Below the pieces are notes generated by a model that worked only from the letters and a program-made list of their open reading frames with translations, was not told the origin of the DNA and did not search any database. Position numbers and translations under genes: made by a program. From positions 1-14,351 of the forward strand of contig CAJKPX010000056.1 in assembly GCA_905201895.1 (NCBI GenBank): a DNA stretch of 14,351 bases, given 5' to 3'. This document shows, one piece after another, positions 1 to 7,225 of this stretch; the stretch's first letter is position 1; every line of letters begins with the position of its first letter. This stretch comes from an uncultured Eubacteriales bacterium. GTDB taxonomy: Bacteria > Bacillota > Clostridia > Oscillospirales > CAG-272.

Positions 1-2
1 GC

Positions 3-1091
3 GACCCCGTGCGTCTGCGTGCCGCATTTTTTGCGGTGACCGACGCTATCCGCAATTCCGATTTTTCACCCTGCATGGTGCTCGACGGCACGCGCCCGAT
101 CGAATACGCCTTCGTAGAGCTGACGCAGTACGGTGCGCCCCTTGAGGTTGAGCACTATGAGAGCGCGGGTCAGCTTCTCGACGCCTTTTTCCGCACACGT
201 GACCGTGAGCAGCACGTCAAGCAGCGTGCCGCCGATATTTTGCGTATTCTCACCAATGCCGACGCACGTATCCGCAAAAAGCTCACGCTTCAGCGCACCG
301 AGCTTGCCGATTGCGAGCGAGGCGAGGAATACAAGCGCTTTGCCGATCTGATCACGGCAAACCTCTATCAGCTCTCGCGCGGTATGACGCGGGTGGAGCT
401 GATCGACTACGAGGACTACCGCGAGGACGGAACCTTTGGCACGGCAGTGATCACGCTCGACAGCCGACTTTCTCCCGCCGCAAACGCGCAGCGCTACTAC
501 AAGCGCTACAACAAATCCAAGACCGCACGGGTCGAGCTGACGCGACAGATCGAGCTTGGTGAAGCCGAGCTTGCCTACATTGATTCGGTGTTTGACGCGC
601 TCGCGCACGCCGAAACCGCCGCCGACCTTGCCGAAATTCGCGACGAGCTCTACCGCTCGGGATATGCGTCGCGCATGAAGAATTATGCGCTTTCGCGCAA
701 GCCGACCACGCCCACCGTGGCGCGTTTTCGCACAACGGGTGGCTTTTTGGTGCTCTGCGGCAAGAACAACGTGCAAAACGAATACATCACGCACAAGCTG
801 GCGGCAAAGACCGACTATTGGTTCCACGTCAAGAACCTTCCCGGCTCGCACACCGTGATGGTTTGTGACGGCGTGGAGCCCGACGTGCGCGACTTCACCG
901 ACGCCGCCGAGATCGCTGCCTATTTCTCCAAGGGGGCGGACGGCACGAACGTGGAGGTCGACTACACCCTTGTACGCAACGTGAAAAAGCCTGCGGGCTC
1001 CAAGCCCGGCTTTGTGATCTACCACACCAATTGGTCCTGCGTGGTCACGCCGAATGAGGCGCGTGTGCAGGCAATGCGTGAGAAGAAATAA
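3..1091 (+). CDS. rqcH: RqcH / NFACT-family ribosome quality control protein, 5'-truncated by the window edge
   Basis: This is the C-terminal part (about 360 residues) of an NFACT protein; full-length members have roughly 560-600 residues. RqcH binds stalled 50S-peptidyl-tRNA complexes and directs C-terminal alanine tailing in the cytoplasm. The frame stays open to the left edge, so the GTG at 9 is not a real start and the N-terminal NFACT-N domain lies outside. Counting from that GTG, residues 60-215 form the charged, helical coiled-coil arms. Residues 240-340 are the NFACT-R (DUF814) domain, with GGFLVLCGKNNVQNEYITHK and the signature DYWFHVKNLPGSH (269-281). Older annotations call the family fibronectin-binding protein A; that name is less apt here. 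The stop is TAA at 1089-1091 and trxB follows 32 bp later on the same strand, so the two are probably cotranscribed. Confidence 0.93.
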   Translation, partial: DPVRLRAAFFAVTDAIRNSDFSPCMVLDGTRPIEYAFVELTQYGAPLEVEHYESAGQLLDAFFRTRDREQHVKQRAADILRILTNADARIRKKLTLQRTELADCERGEEYKRFADLITANLYQLSRGMTRVELIDYEDYREDGTFGTAVITLDSRLSPAANAQRYYKRYNKSKTARVELTRQIELGEAELAYIDSVFDALAHAETAADLAEIRDELYRSGYASRMKNYALSRKPTTPTVARFRTTGGFLVLCGKNNVQNEYITHKLAAKTDYWFHVKNLPGSHTVMVCDGVEPDVRDFTDAAEIAAYFSKGADGTNVEVDYTLVRNVKKPAGSKPGFVIYHTNWSCVVTPNEARVQAMREKK

Positions 1092-1123
1092 GCAACGAAT
1101 GCTCTGAAAACGAGGTATGAAGC

Positions 1124-2035
1124 ATGAAATACGATATTCTTGTAGTCGGCGGAGGACCTGCCGGCATGACGGCTGCGATCTATGCCGCACGCGCGGGGCG
1201 CAGTGTTCTGCTTTTGGAGGGCGGCTCCTTCGGCGGGCAGATCGTCAATTCGCAGCTTGTGGAGAATTATCCCGGGACGCCCGATATCGGCGGCTGGGAG
1301 CTTGCCGACCGCATGGTCTCGCAGATGCGCGCGGTGGGGGTTGAGACCGCCTCTGCCCGTGTGACGGGGCTCGAAAAGCTGTCGGACGGTGGCTTTTCGG
1401 TACGCACCGACCGCGGGGAGGGATATGCCGCGTGTGCCGTCATTCTTGCCACGGGTGTTGGGCATCGCAAGCTGGGGGTCCCCGGCGAGGAGGCTCTGAT
1501 CGGGCGCGGTGTGTCGTTCTGTGCGACCTGCGACGGCATGTTTTTCCGCCGCCGTGAGGTTGCGGTTGTGGGTGGTGGCAATACTGCCGTGCAGGATGCT
1601 TTGGTGCTTGCCGAGTTCTGCTCAAGGGTGTATCTGATCCACCGCCGCGACGGTTTTCGCGCGGAGGAGCGCCTGATGGAGCGCCTGCGTCAAAATGAGC
1701 GGATCGAGCTGCTCACCGATACGGTTGTAACCGCTATGCAGGGGGAGCAAAGGCTTGAATCGCTCACGTTGCGCAACGTCAAAATGGGGGAGGAGCGCGA
1801 CCTGACGGTTGCAGGCGTGTTTGAAGCGATTGGCAATCTGCCGCAAAACGCCGCCTTTGCCGATCTTGTTGAGCTGGATGCCGACGGCTATATCGTCACC
1901 GACCGCGATTGCCGTACCTCCTGTGCAGGCATCTTCGCCGCAGGGGACTGCTGCCAAAAGACCGTTCGTCAGCTCACCACCGCCACCGCCGACGGCACCG
2001 TTGCCGCCCTTTCCGCCGTGGATTGGGTGAGGTAA
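1124..2035 (+). CDS. trxB: Thioredoxin reductase (NADPH)
   Basis: A complete 303-residue low-molecular-weight thioredoxin reductase, which passes electrons from NADPH through FAD and a redox disulfide to thioredoxin in the cytoplasm. The FAD-binding GGGPAG lies at residues 9-14, the redox pair CATC at 133-136, the NADPH-binding GGGNTAVQDAL at 150-160, the HRRDGFRA motif that contacts the NADPH phosphate at 173-180, and the C-terminal FAD motif GIFAAGD at 269-275 followed by RQLTTATADG. The usual AAGDVR-type sequence is AAGDCC here, a small departure that adds two cysteines near the flavin. The start is ATG 1124, with GAGG at 1112-1115, eight bases upstream. It lies 32 bp after rqcH with no promoter seen between them. 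No thioredoxin gene is in the window. Confidence 0.95.
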   Translation: MKYDILVVGGGPAGMTAAIYAARAGRSVLLLEGGSFGGQIVNSQLVENYPGTPDIGGWELADRMVSQMRAVGVETASARVTGLEKLSDGGFSVRTDRGEGYAACAVILATGVGHRKLGVPGEEALIGRGVSFCATCDGMFFRRREVAVVGGGNTAVQDALVLAEFCSRVYLIHRRDGFRAEERLMERLRQNERIELLTDTVVTAMQGEQRLESLTLRNVKMGEERDLTVAGVFEAIGNLPQNAAFADLVELDADGYIVTDRDCRTSCAGIFAAGDCCQKTVRQLTTATADGTVAALSAVDWVR

Positions 2036-2046
2036 GATAGTTTTTT

Positions 2047-2094
2047 ATGGGGGAAGGGGAGAACTTCTTGCAAGAAGTTCTCCCCTTCCCCCAT
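2047..2094. repeat. 48-bp perfect palindrome, hairpin module of intergenic repeat copy 1
   Basis: The arms 2047-2070 and 2071-2094 are exact reverse complements with no spacer; the left arm begins ATGGGGGAAGGGGAG and ends CTTCTTG at the centre. It starts 11 bp after the trxB stop. No T-run follows the stem on either strand: the TTTTTT lies before it on the plus strand. It is therefore a repeat hairpin, possibly protecting the mRNA 3' end, and not a standard intrinsic terminator. Confidence 0.9.
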
Positions 2095-2192
2095 GCCCCC
2101 ATCCTCTTTCAAGAACCTTTTGAAGAAGGGGATTATTGGTTTATGAGATTGGATCGCCGCAGTTTTCATTTTGCGGAGGCAGCATTTCTTTG
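2092..2192 (+). repeat. Conserved tail of intergenic repeat, copy 1
   Basis: A stretch of about 100 bp repeated in the same orientation at 3459-3560. The first 29 bases, beginning CATGCCCCCATCC, are identical in both copies. The next 42 bases keep the same length with scattered changes, and the blocks GATCG..GCAGTTTTC and TTTTGCG are shared further on. In both copies a hairpin sits directly against the left end. Confidence 0.85.
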
Positions 2193-2225
2193 ACAAATGT
2201 TTGATTATTTACTGTGGTGAATCCA

Positions 2226-2999
2226 TCAAATGTGATAGCCTAAAGACTCCAACGTAAAAATCATAAAATAAAGAAGTGCTTCGTCGAAGGAAACATTTTC
2301 CTTTTCCATAACGATGCTTATGAGCCGTTCTTTATCCTTGCTCAACTTGATTTTAACAATTGGATTCTCTAACTTTTCTCGCTCTCCATCCGGGTCAGCG
2401 TGTCCCCACAACGAGACAGCCATGCCAGCCCATCCGGTTGCGAGTATCGTTACACAATTCTTTTGAGTGATTGTGGAAAGCAATGCCTTATCGGATGTTA
2501 AGTTTTTCTTTCTCATAATCTTACTTAACATATCCTGAGCATCGGTTTCTTCGGTGAAATTGACAGTAATGACAGGAGCTTTTCTTTTTTGAGGAATACC
2601 TTGCCCTAGAAAAACTATTTTGAAAATTTCCAGTTTTGTATCGCCGTCAAAATCTTGAAGATTTTGGTATTCATACATTTTCCAATCTTCAACTATGTTG
2701 ACCCAATTAGGGTGATAACGATTGACTAACAAAAGTTTACCAATTTCCAATGCAGATTCGGTAGCTTGTATTAATTCGTTCCACTTGGAAAAGCCCGCTA
2801 ACAAAGCTATGATGTGTTGAGCATTCATTAATGTAAACGAATCATCTTCATTAATATCAAAATCGACAATTATACCATCAATATCTTGAAAATATTTAGG
2901 GTTATATTCATAGACTCCTTCAGCCTCATTAAATGCTCTTGTTTTGTAGTCCTTCATAAAGTTCTTGGACTGCTGCTTGAAAAACTCAATGGTTGCCAT
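2226..2999 (-). CDS. Hypothetical protein with internal duplication, AT-rich islet gene
   Basis: A 257-residue protein of unrecognised function with no signal peptide or membrane segment. The start is ATG 2997-2999; on the minus strand AAGGAGA (GGAGA at 3009-3013) stands nine bases upstream. Residues 55-95 (LMNAQHIIALLAGFSKWNEL...) resemble the helical 'HxxAxxxGFxxWxxL' segment seen at the N-terminus of some Glyoxalase_8-type and hypothetical proteins; this is a recalled resemblance only. Residues 142-173 and 213-243 look like a duplicated strand-helix-helix unit (VITVNFT...KKNLTSDKALL and VKIKLSK...KENVSFDEALL), a layout reminiscent of ribbon-helix-helix folds. The gene is clearly more AT-rich than its neighbours, has its own promoter, and lies between two direct repeat copies, which suggests acquisition by transfer. 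Confidence 0.75.
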   Translation of the reverse strand: MATIEFFKQQSKNFMKDYKTRAFNEAEGVYEYNPKYFQDIDGIIVDFDINEDDSFTLMNAQHIIALLAGFSKWNELIQATESALEIGKLLLVNRYHPNWVNIVEDWKMYEYQNLQDFDGDTKLEIFKIVFLGQGIPQKRKAPVITVNFTEETDAQDMLSKIMRKKNLTSDKALLSTITQKNCVTILATGWAGMAVSLWGHADPDGEREKLENPIVKIKLSKDKERLISIVMEKENVSFDEALLYFMIFTLESLGYHI

Positions 3000-3150
3000 A
3001 ATAATATTTCTCCTTATTAATCGAGCCTATTGCCTGATATAAAAAATGCGTTCGTAAACTTTTTCGACAATAAACCCTAGATAAAGATTTTATTATCATG
3101 TAATGGCTGATTAAAAATCTTTGCACGAACGAGCACGCTTGCCAAAAGCG
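3000..3150 (-). promoter_or_regulatory. Long, potentially folded 5' leader of the islet gene
   Basis: This is the transcribed leader expected from the promoter at 3158-3186. It contains a 9-bp inverted repeat (AAAGATTTT at 3083-3091 with 3114-3122), an outer 7-bp pair (CGTTCGT at 3049-3055 with 3125-3131) and a small hairpin near the start (CGCTT 3136-3140 with AAGCG 3146-3150). No known riboswitch class was recognised. The ribosome binding site sits at its downstream end. Confidence 0.4.
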
Positions 3151-3157
3151 TTAATTT

Positions 3158-3186
3158 ATTATATCACACTGGCAACCATAAAACAA
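3158..3186 (-). promoter_or_regulatory. Promoter of the islet gene
   Basis: On the minus strand the -10 is TATAAT (3158-3163) in the extended context TGATATAAT. The -35 is TTGTTT (3181-3186), 17 bp away and matching TTGACA at three of six bases. Transcription would start near 3151, about 150 bases before the ATG at 2999. Confidence 0.6.
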
Positions 3187-3416
3187 CATCTTTTTGTAAA
3201 TTTTTATTCCTTGAACGATTGAACCCTTGAACGATACAAAATGCGCCACTTCTGTCTTGCCGGGGCAGAGGATGTCGGATTTATCATTCATTAAGGGAAA
3301 AGCACTCTCAAAGCTGCCGAAATAATCGGTAAAAGCATAAGGATGTGCCGATTTTTGCATATAAAACAAAATTCAATAGACGAAACTGTATCGACTATGG
3401 AATTTTTTGGAAAACA
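3187..3416. other. AT-rich intergenic stretch with an 11-bp direct repeat and no supported gene
   Basis: No convincing gene was found. CCTTGAACGAT occurs at 3209-3219 and again at 3225-3235, a 16-bp period. A minus-strand open frame covers 3151-3360, but its ATG (3358-3360) has no ribosome binding site and the islet-gene promoter lies inside its 3' end. It may be a decayed remnant of the islet's cargo. Confidence 0.4.
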
Positions 3417-3462
3417 CATGAGAAGAGGGGCGAAGCCCTTTTAAGAACCTCGCCCTCTCATG
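3417..3462. repeat. Imperfect hairpin module of intergenic repeat copy 2
   Basis: CATGAGA (3417-3423) pairs with TCTCATG (3456-3462). After a four-base bulge, GGGCGA (3428-3433) pairs with TCGCCC (3450-3455). The hairpin abuts the conserved tail exactly as the unrelated palindrome does in copy 1. Read on the minus strand it lies downstream of the GH-N gene and is followed by TGTGTTTT, so it might contribute weakly to termination. Confidence 0.65.
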
Positions 3463-3560
3463 CCCCCATCCTCTTTCAAGAACCTTTCAAAGAAGGGCAA
3501 TGGTGTTTTCTATGATTTGATCGAAGCAGTTTTCGTTTTGCGAAGCCTGCAATTTTTTTG
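3459..3560 (+). repeat. Conserved tail of intergenic repeat, copy 2
   Basis: The direct copy of 2092-2192; the first 29 bases from CATGCCCCCATCC are identical. It ends 6 bp short of the stop codon of the minus-strand GH-N gene. Together the two tails bracket the AT-rich islet in direct orientation. Confidence 0.85.
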
Positions 3561-3566
3561 TGTCAC

Positions 3567-5081
3567 TCATTTCACGGTCAGCGCATCGGGCTCCACGCCG
3601 TCCAACATGATCTTCATGTCACTCGCGTTCAGCCTGCGTTCGTTCAGCGTGATATTTTCCACGCTGATATTCCGATATGTTGTGGTTGGGATCGTATTTT
3701 GCACGTGCAGGGTGGCGCAGTCCGCTCCGAATTTTTCAACCAGCTCCGACGGGCAGTAGATCGCAATGTCCTTGACCGTGACGCTTGAAACGCTTGCATA
3801 GCACGGGTCTCCGGGCTTGTGTGCGGCTTGCTCCTCGCTGATGTCGAGGAACGAATACATTTCACGGAAGCGCTTGTTGCTGATGCACAAAGCCTTTGCG
3901 ATCTCGGTCGGAGCAGACCGATCGTAGCGCTGCTCCTCGCTCTTTTGCATCTGATGCTTTGTGTAAAAGGGTTCCAGCTCGATACGGATATTCTCAAACG
4001 TAATATCGTGTACCTCGGCGGAGTCGCCGTTCTGAATGTCGCATGCAACGCTGCCCGCGCGCAGAATATCGCAATCGCGGAAGGTGATATTCGCATATTC
4101 GGGCGCCGCTGTTTCGAGTCCGATCTCGCAGGTTCTGCCCCAATCGCACCAAAGCACGCAATGCTCGATGAGCATATCGCGGTTGCTCTCGCATGCATAT
4201 CGGTCAATGCCCTTGATCGTGACCGTATCGTCGAAGGAATGCACGAAGCAGCCTCTGACCGTGATGTTCGCGCAGTTTACAATGTCGATGCCGTCGGTGT
4301 TATAGCGCCATTGACCGAACACGTTTACGCCGTCGAGCAGGACGTTGAAGCAATGGAACAGATTGACGCACCAGATGGCGGAATTGACCAGCCCCACGCC
4401 ATCAATGCGAAGATTTTTGCAGTCATAGAATTTGACGTTCCCGTTGGCGTATGGCTCGTAGCAATGCTCCGAGAAGCGTTCCTCGCCGCTGTCGTCGAGG
4501 ATGCCGTTGCCAAAGATATGGATATTTTCGGCATTTTCCGCATAGATGCACCCATAAACGAGCGCATCCTTATCAACGTATACGCTTTCGCCCGAGTGCA
4601 GCACGATCTTGCCCGGGAAATGTACGCCCGCGCCGAAATAATGCGTCACGCCTGCGGGATCGGTGCAGGGACGAGGCTTGTTGTGAAAGATATAGAGCAG
4701 CCCGTGATAGTCGTCGATCTCAAGCACGTAGCCGCCGTTCTCGGGGATCGTGAACACGATCCTGCCGCCAACCGCGCGCGGCTTGACGCCCTTGGAATAG
4801 GGCTTGATCATGATTTTTCCATTCACCGGCTTCGTCAGCGGTTCCACCTCCAGCGTCACCGCCTCGTCTGCGACCAGATTGACGTAGGACACCACCTCGC
4901 TCTGCTCCACGGGACGCTGATGTCCGGGCCACCAGGTGTTAAAGGGATATTTCGAGATGCGGCAGGTGTAAACGGGGATCTCCGTGCCGTTCGCAAAAAC
5001 CTTGTAGTCCGCGGAGCGTTGCACCTCGATCGGAAAGCTTGATTTCATCCATTCGTGACGGAATTCGGAATAAGAAAACAT
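3567..5081 (-). CDS. Right-handed beta-helix glycoside hydrolase, GH28/GH49 type (clan GH-N)
   Basis: A 504-residue protein starting at ATG 5079-5081, chosen because AGAGGAGG lies just upstream; a TTG at 5102 would add seven residues that encode this binding site. Residues 1-150 look like an N-terminal beta-sandwich. From about 150 a beta-helix begins (HYFGAGVHFPGKIVL...), with repeated N-I/V and G-turn rungs to the end. The acidic residues of clan GH-N are present: NTDGIDI at 261-267 and DD at 284-285. The GHG histidine of GH28 polygalacturonases is not seen; GRTCEIG (315-321) stands about where it would be. GH49 enzymes also have an N-terminal sandwich and three aspartates without that histidine, so GH49-like is a fair alternative to pectinase. 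There is no signal peptide, so it should be cytoplasmic. It is the second gene of an operon, 30 bp after the GH36 gene. The substrate is unknown. Confidence 0.75.
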   Translation of the reverse strand: MFSYSEFRHEWMKSSFPIEVQRSADYKVFANGTEIPVYTCRISKYPFNTWWPGHQRPVEQSEVVSYVNLVADEAVTLEVEPLTKPVNGKIMIKPYSKGVKPRAVGGRIVFTIPENGGYVLEIDDYHGLLYIFHNKPRPCTDPAGVTHYFGAGVHFPGKIVLHSGESVYVDKDALVYGCIYAENAENIHIFGNGILDDSGEERFSEHCYEPYANGNVKFYDCKNLRIDGVGLVNSAIWCVNLFHCFNVLLDGVNVFGQWRYNTDGIDIVNCANITVRGCFVHSFDDTVTIKGIDRYACESNRDMLIEHCVLWCDWGRTCEIGLETAAPEYANITFRDCDILRAGSVACDIQNGDSAEVHDITFENIRIELEPFYTKHQMQKSEEQRYDRSAPTEIAKALCISNKRFREMYSFLDISEEQAAHKPGDPCYASVSSVTVKDIAIYCPSELVEKFGADCATLHVQNTIPTTTYRNISVENITLNERRLNASDMKIMLDGVEPDALTVK

Positions 5082-5111
5082 AATGCCTCCTCTGTTTGAC
5101 AACGTGCGTTT

Positions 5112-7082
5112 TTATTTGTCCACTCGGTAGAAATAAATTTTCGCCACGCGGCGCTCGGGGATCGTCAGGTGCAAGCCGCGCTCGGCAAGCTCGGCACCGT
5201 CAAGTGTAAATTCACCGCCGTCGATATCGGTGAAACGATAGGCTTTTGTGGGATCAACCTTGCGCAGAGGCAGATACGCCTCGGGATAGGGGCTATGCTC
5301 TCGCTTGAACACCTGCACCATGCCGTCGCCCTCCTCGGGGCGATTCCATTGAACGGCGCACCACGCGGTGTCATCCTTCACGGGTGAGGTGAGGTGATAG
5401 ACGTCGCCTGCAAAATATGGACGTACGCGGTGCATTTCCTCACATCTCGCGCGTAGCCATTCCACCTGTCCCTCCTCCTCACCGAAATGCTCGGTGTCGG
5501 AATAAGCGTAGGTTGTGGAGAGCCCGGGGGCGTAGGAGCTTCGCATGCGGTAGGTATCGTAGAGTCTGCCGCTGCCCGTGCCTGTATCGGGGAGCCAGAG
5601 TGCAAAATTCATATTGTGCAGCTGTGTGATTTCAGGGTTGGGGTCGGCAGGGCACTGTGCATCGCTTCTCCAAAGCGCAAAGCTGCGTTTGGCGGTTTCC
5701 ATGTCGAGGCGCTTGCCGCCCGAGGCGCAGTTGTCGATAATCAGATGGGGGAAGCGTTCAAGCAGAAGATCCCACAGGCGGTAGAGTCCCATGATATGCT
5801 TGATCTCGGTGATGCCGCGACGGTCCTCTGCATCGTTTGCGCGCCAGAAGGGGAGCGGACGGAAATTGAAGTCCTGGCGGTAGCAATCCACGCCGAGCCG
5901 CTCGATGATCGCGCAGAGTGCATCTGCAACGTAATCGAACGCCTCGGGATTTCCGAGATTGAGCAGGTGATTTTTGTTGTTTGGATTGACGGGATCGTCG
6001 AGCAGAAATTCGGGGTGCTCGGCAACGAGCGGAACCGATTTGCGCACGCGCTCGGGCTCAAACCAGAGCACGAATTTCTTGCCGCTGCCGTGAATCTTCT
6101 CTGCCACGTCAACGAGGCCGTTTGGATGCACGAGCGGGCTGATTACCCAATCGCCCACGTGATTTGCCCAGTCGCCCGTGTATTCGTTGCTGGTTGCCCC
6201 CGTATCGTGACCGCACCAACCTGCGTCCATCCAATAGAAGTCAAAATCAATGTCGCTCTCCCGAATTCGATCAATCCGATCGAGCACGAGCCGGGACTCG
6301 GTGCCGCCCCAGAAGCTGATGCAGAGCGGAAGCTGACCCACGCGAGAGAGGGTGGGGGAATATTCGGCACGGATCATGCGGCGCCACAGATTTTGCGCGT
6401 CCTCCACGCTGCCCACGTAGGGGAGAATAACAACCGAGGAGGTGCGGATGCGCTCACCGGGAAGGAGACGGAAATGCGTGTCTTCGATCTTGCTCTGCAG
6501 GCGGAAGGAATCCGACTCACGCCAAATGCGGCAATTCCACTGTCCCGTCCAGCCGAGCCCCACGAGGTATCCGCGTCCTGCCTGATGGATGTTGAAGAAG
6601 GGGGCGCTGCCGTCGCTCGATCTGCCGCCGATGCTGGAGAACTGCTTGGCAGGCTTGCCCACAAAAAGGAAATTATCGTGATGTGCGCCGCCGTCGACCA
6701 TGTGCGTCATGAAATCGGTTTCATCCACGTTGGTCGAGCCGTTGGGATTGAGCACGAAGGCATATTGCTCGCGCGAGGGATACCACGGGCTTGCAGCTCT
6801 CGGCTCCTCGTGGGAGGCGGGCAGGGCACAGTCGCAGTCCCAAAGCTCGGAGATGATCTCGGTGGCGGTGTCGGACGTATTTTCAAAATAATTGACCCAT
6901 TCGTAGCTACCGAATGCCGCGCTCTTTTTCGCAACGTTCGTCACACGGAGTCCGTCGGGAAAGCAATATACGGTGGTCCATTCGTTCCCGTTTTGCGTCA
7001 CCTCAACGGTGTGTGGCAGAGAGCGCGCGTCGCGACCGCCGTAGAGGAACGACAGGCGTGCGTTGTCTTTCAAAAAATCCAT
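5112..7082 (-). CDS. GH36 family alpha-galactosidase
   Basis: A 656-residue protein of typical length for bacterial GH36 enzymes, which release terminal alpha-galactose from raffinose-type or galactomannan oligosaccharides by a retaining mechanism. An N-terminal beta-sandwich occupies roughly residues 1-240. The barrel carries YWMDAGW (283-289), VLWFEPERV (338-346), the expected nucleophile in CYRQDFN (D404), the substrate-binding DNCASGG (450-456) and the likely acid/base in WRSD (D474). An all-beta C-terminal region begins near 560. There is no signal peptide, so it acts on imported sugars. The start is ATG 7080-7082, with AAAGGA a few bases upstream on the minus strand. It is the first gene of a two-gene operon, transcribed divergently from an AraC-type regulator that probably controls it. 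The precise substrate is inferred from the family. Confidence 0.9.
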   Translation of the reverse strand: MDFLKDNARLSFLYGGRDARSLPHTVEVTQNGNEWTTVYCFPDGLRVTNVAKKSAAFGSYEWVNYFENTSDTATEIISELWDCDCALPASHEEPRAASPWYPSREQYAFVLNPNGSTNVDETDFMTHMVDGGAHHDNFLFVGKPAKQFSSIGGRSSDGSAPFFNIHQAGRGYLVGLGWTGQWNCRIWRESDSFRLQSKIEDTHFRLLPGERIRTSSVVILPYVGSVEDAQNLWRRMIRAEYSPTLSRVGQLPLCISFWGGTESRLVLDRIDRIRESDIDFDFYWMDAGWCGHDTGATSNEYTGDWANHVGDWVISPLVHPNGLVDVAEKIHGSGKKFVLWFEPERVRKSVPLVAEHPEFLLDDPVNPNNKNHLLNLGNPEAFDYVADALCAIIERLGVDCYRQDFNFRPLPFWRANDAEDRRGITEIKHIMGLYRLWDLLLERFPHLIIDNCASGGKRLDMETAKRSFALWRSDAQCPADPNPEITQLHNMNFALWLPDTGTGSGRLYDTYRMRSSYAPGLSTTYAYSDTEHFGEEEGQVEWLRARCEEMHRVRPYFAGDVYHLTSPVKDDTAWCAVQWNRPEEGDGMVQVFKREHSPYPEAYLPLRKVDPTKAYRFTDIDGGEFTLDGAELAERGLHLTIPERRVAKIYFYRVDK

Positions 7083-7166
7083 CTTTTTTCCTTTCTGCGT
7101 GCGACCGAGTGGGTGTTGACCTGCCGATCAGGCAAGCGATCGCAGCGGACAAAACTTTTCGAGTAT

Positions 7167-7195
7167 ATTATAGCAAATAAAATTGCGGATTTCTA
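7167..7195 (-). promoter_or_regulatory. Promoter of the GH36/GH-N operon
   Basis: On the minus strand the -10 is TATAAT (7167-7172) in the extended form TGCTATAAT, and the -35 is TAGAAA (7190-7195), 17 bp away with four of six consensus bases. The weak -35 suits an activator-dependent promoter. Transcription should start near 7160, leaving a leader of about 78 bases that contains GCGATCGC and a TGCC/GGCA inverted repeat of unknown role. The -35 directly abuts that of the divergent AraC promoter. Confidence 0.7.
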
Positions 7196-7225
7196 TTGAC
7201 ATTTCACCAAAAAACATGGTATAAT
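7196..7225 (+). promoter_or_regulatory. Promoter of the AraC-type regulator gene
   Basis: Consensus TTGACA (7196-7201), an 18-bp spacer and TATAAT (7220-7225) in the extended form TGGTATAAT. The predicted start near 7232 falls at the ribosome binding site AAGGAGG (7233-7239), so the leader is very short. Confidence 0.85.

Noticed and set aside
2047..2094. Palindrome as a standard intrinsic terminator of trxB
   Set aside because: No T-run follows the stem on the plus strand; the T-run comes before it.
3151..3369. Small minus-strand open frame of 72 codons
   Set aside because: It needs a TTG start or an ATG at 3358-3360 without a ribosome binding site, and the islet-gene promoter lies inside its 3' end.
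3459..3560. Repeat tails as ends of an insertion sequence
   Set aside because: The copies are direct, no transposase lies between them, and no target duplication is visible.
3819..5042. Plus-strand open frame (407 codons) opposite the GH-N gene
   Set aside because: It is antisense to a convincing beta-helix protein and has no ribosome binding site or family features.
5487..7199. Long plus-strand open frame (570 codons) opposite the GH36 gene
   Set aside because: It is antisense to a protein with clear GH36 motifs, its product shows no recognisable domain, and it runs through the divergent promoter region. High GC and codon bias create such frames.
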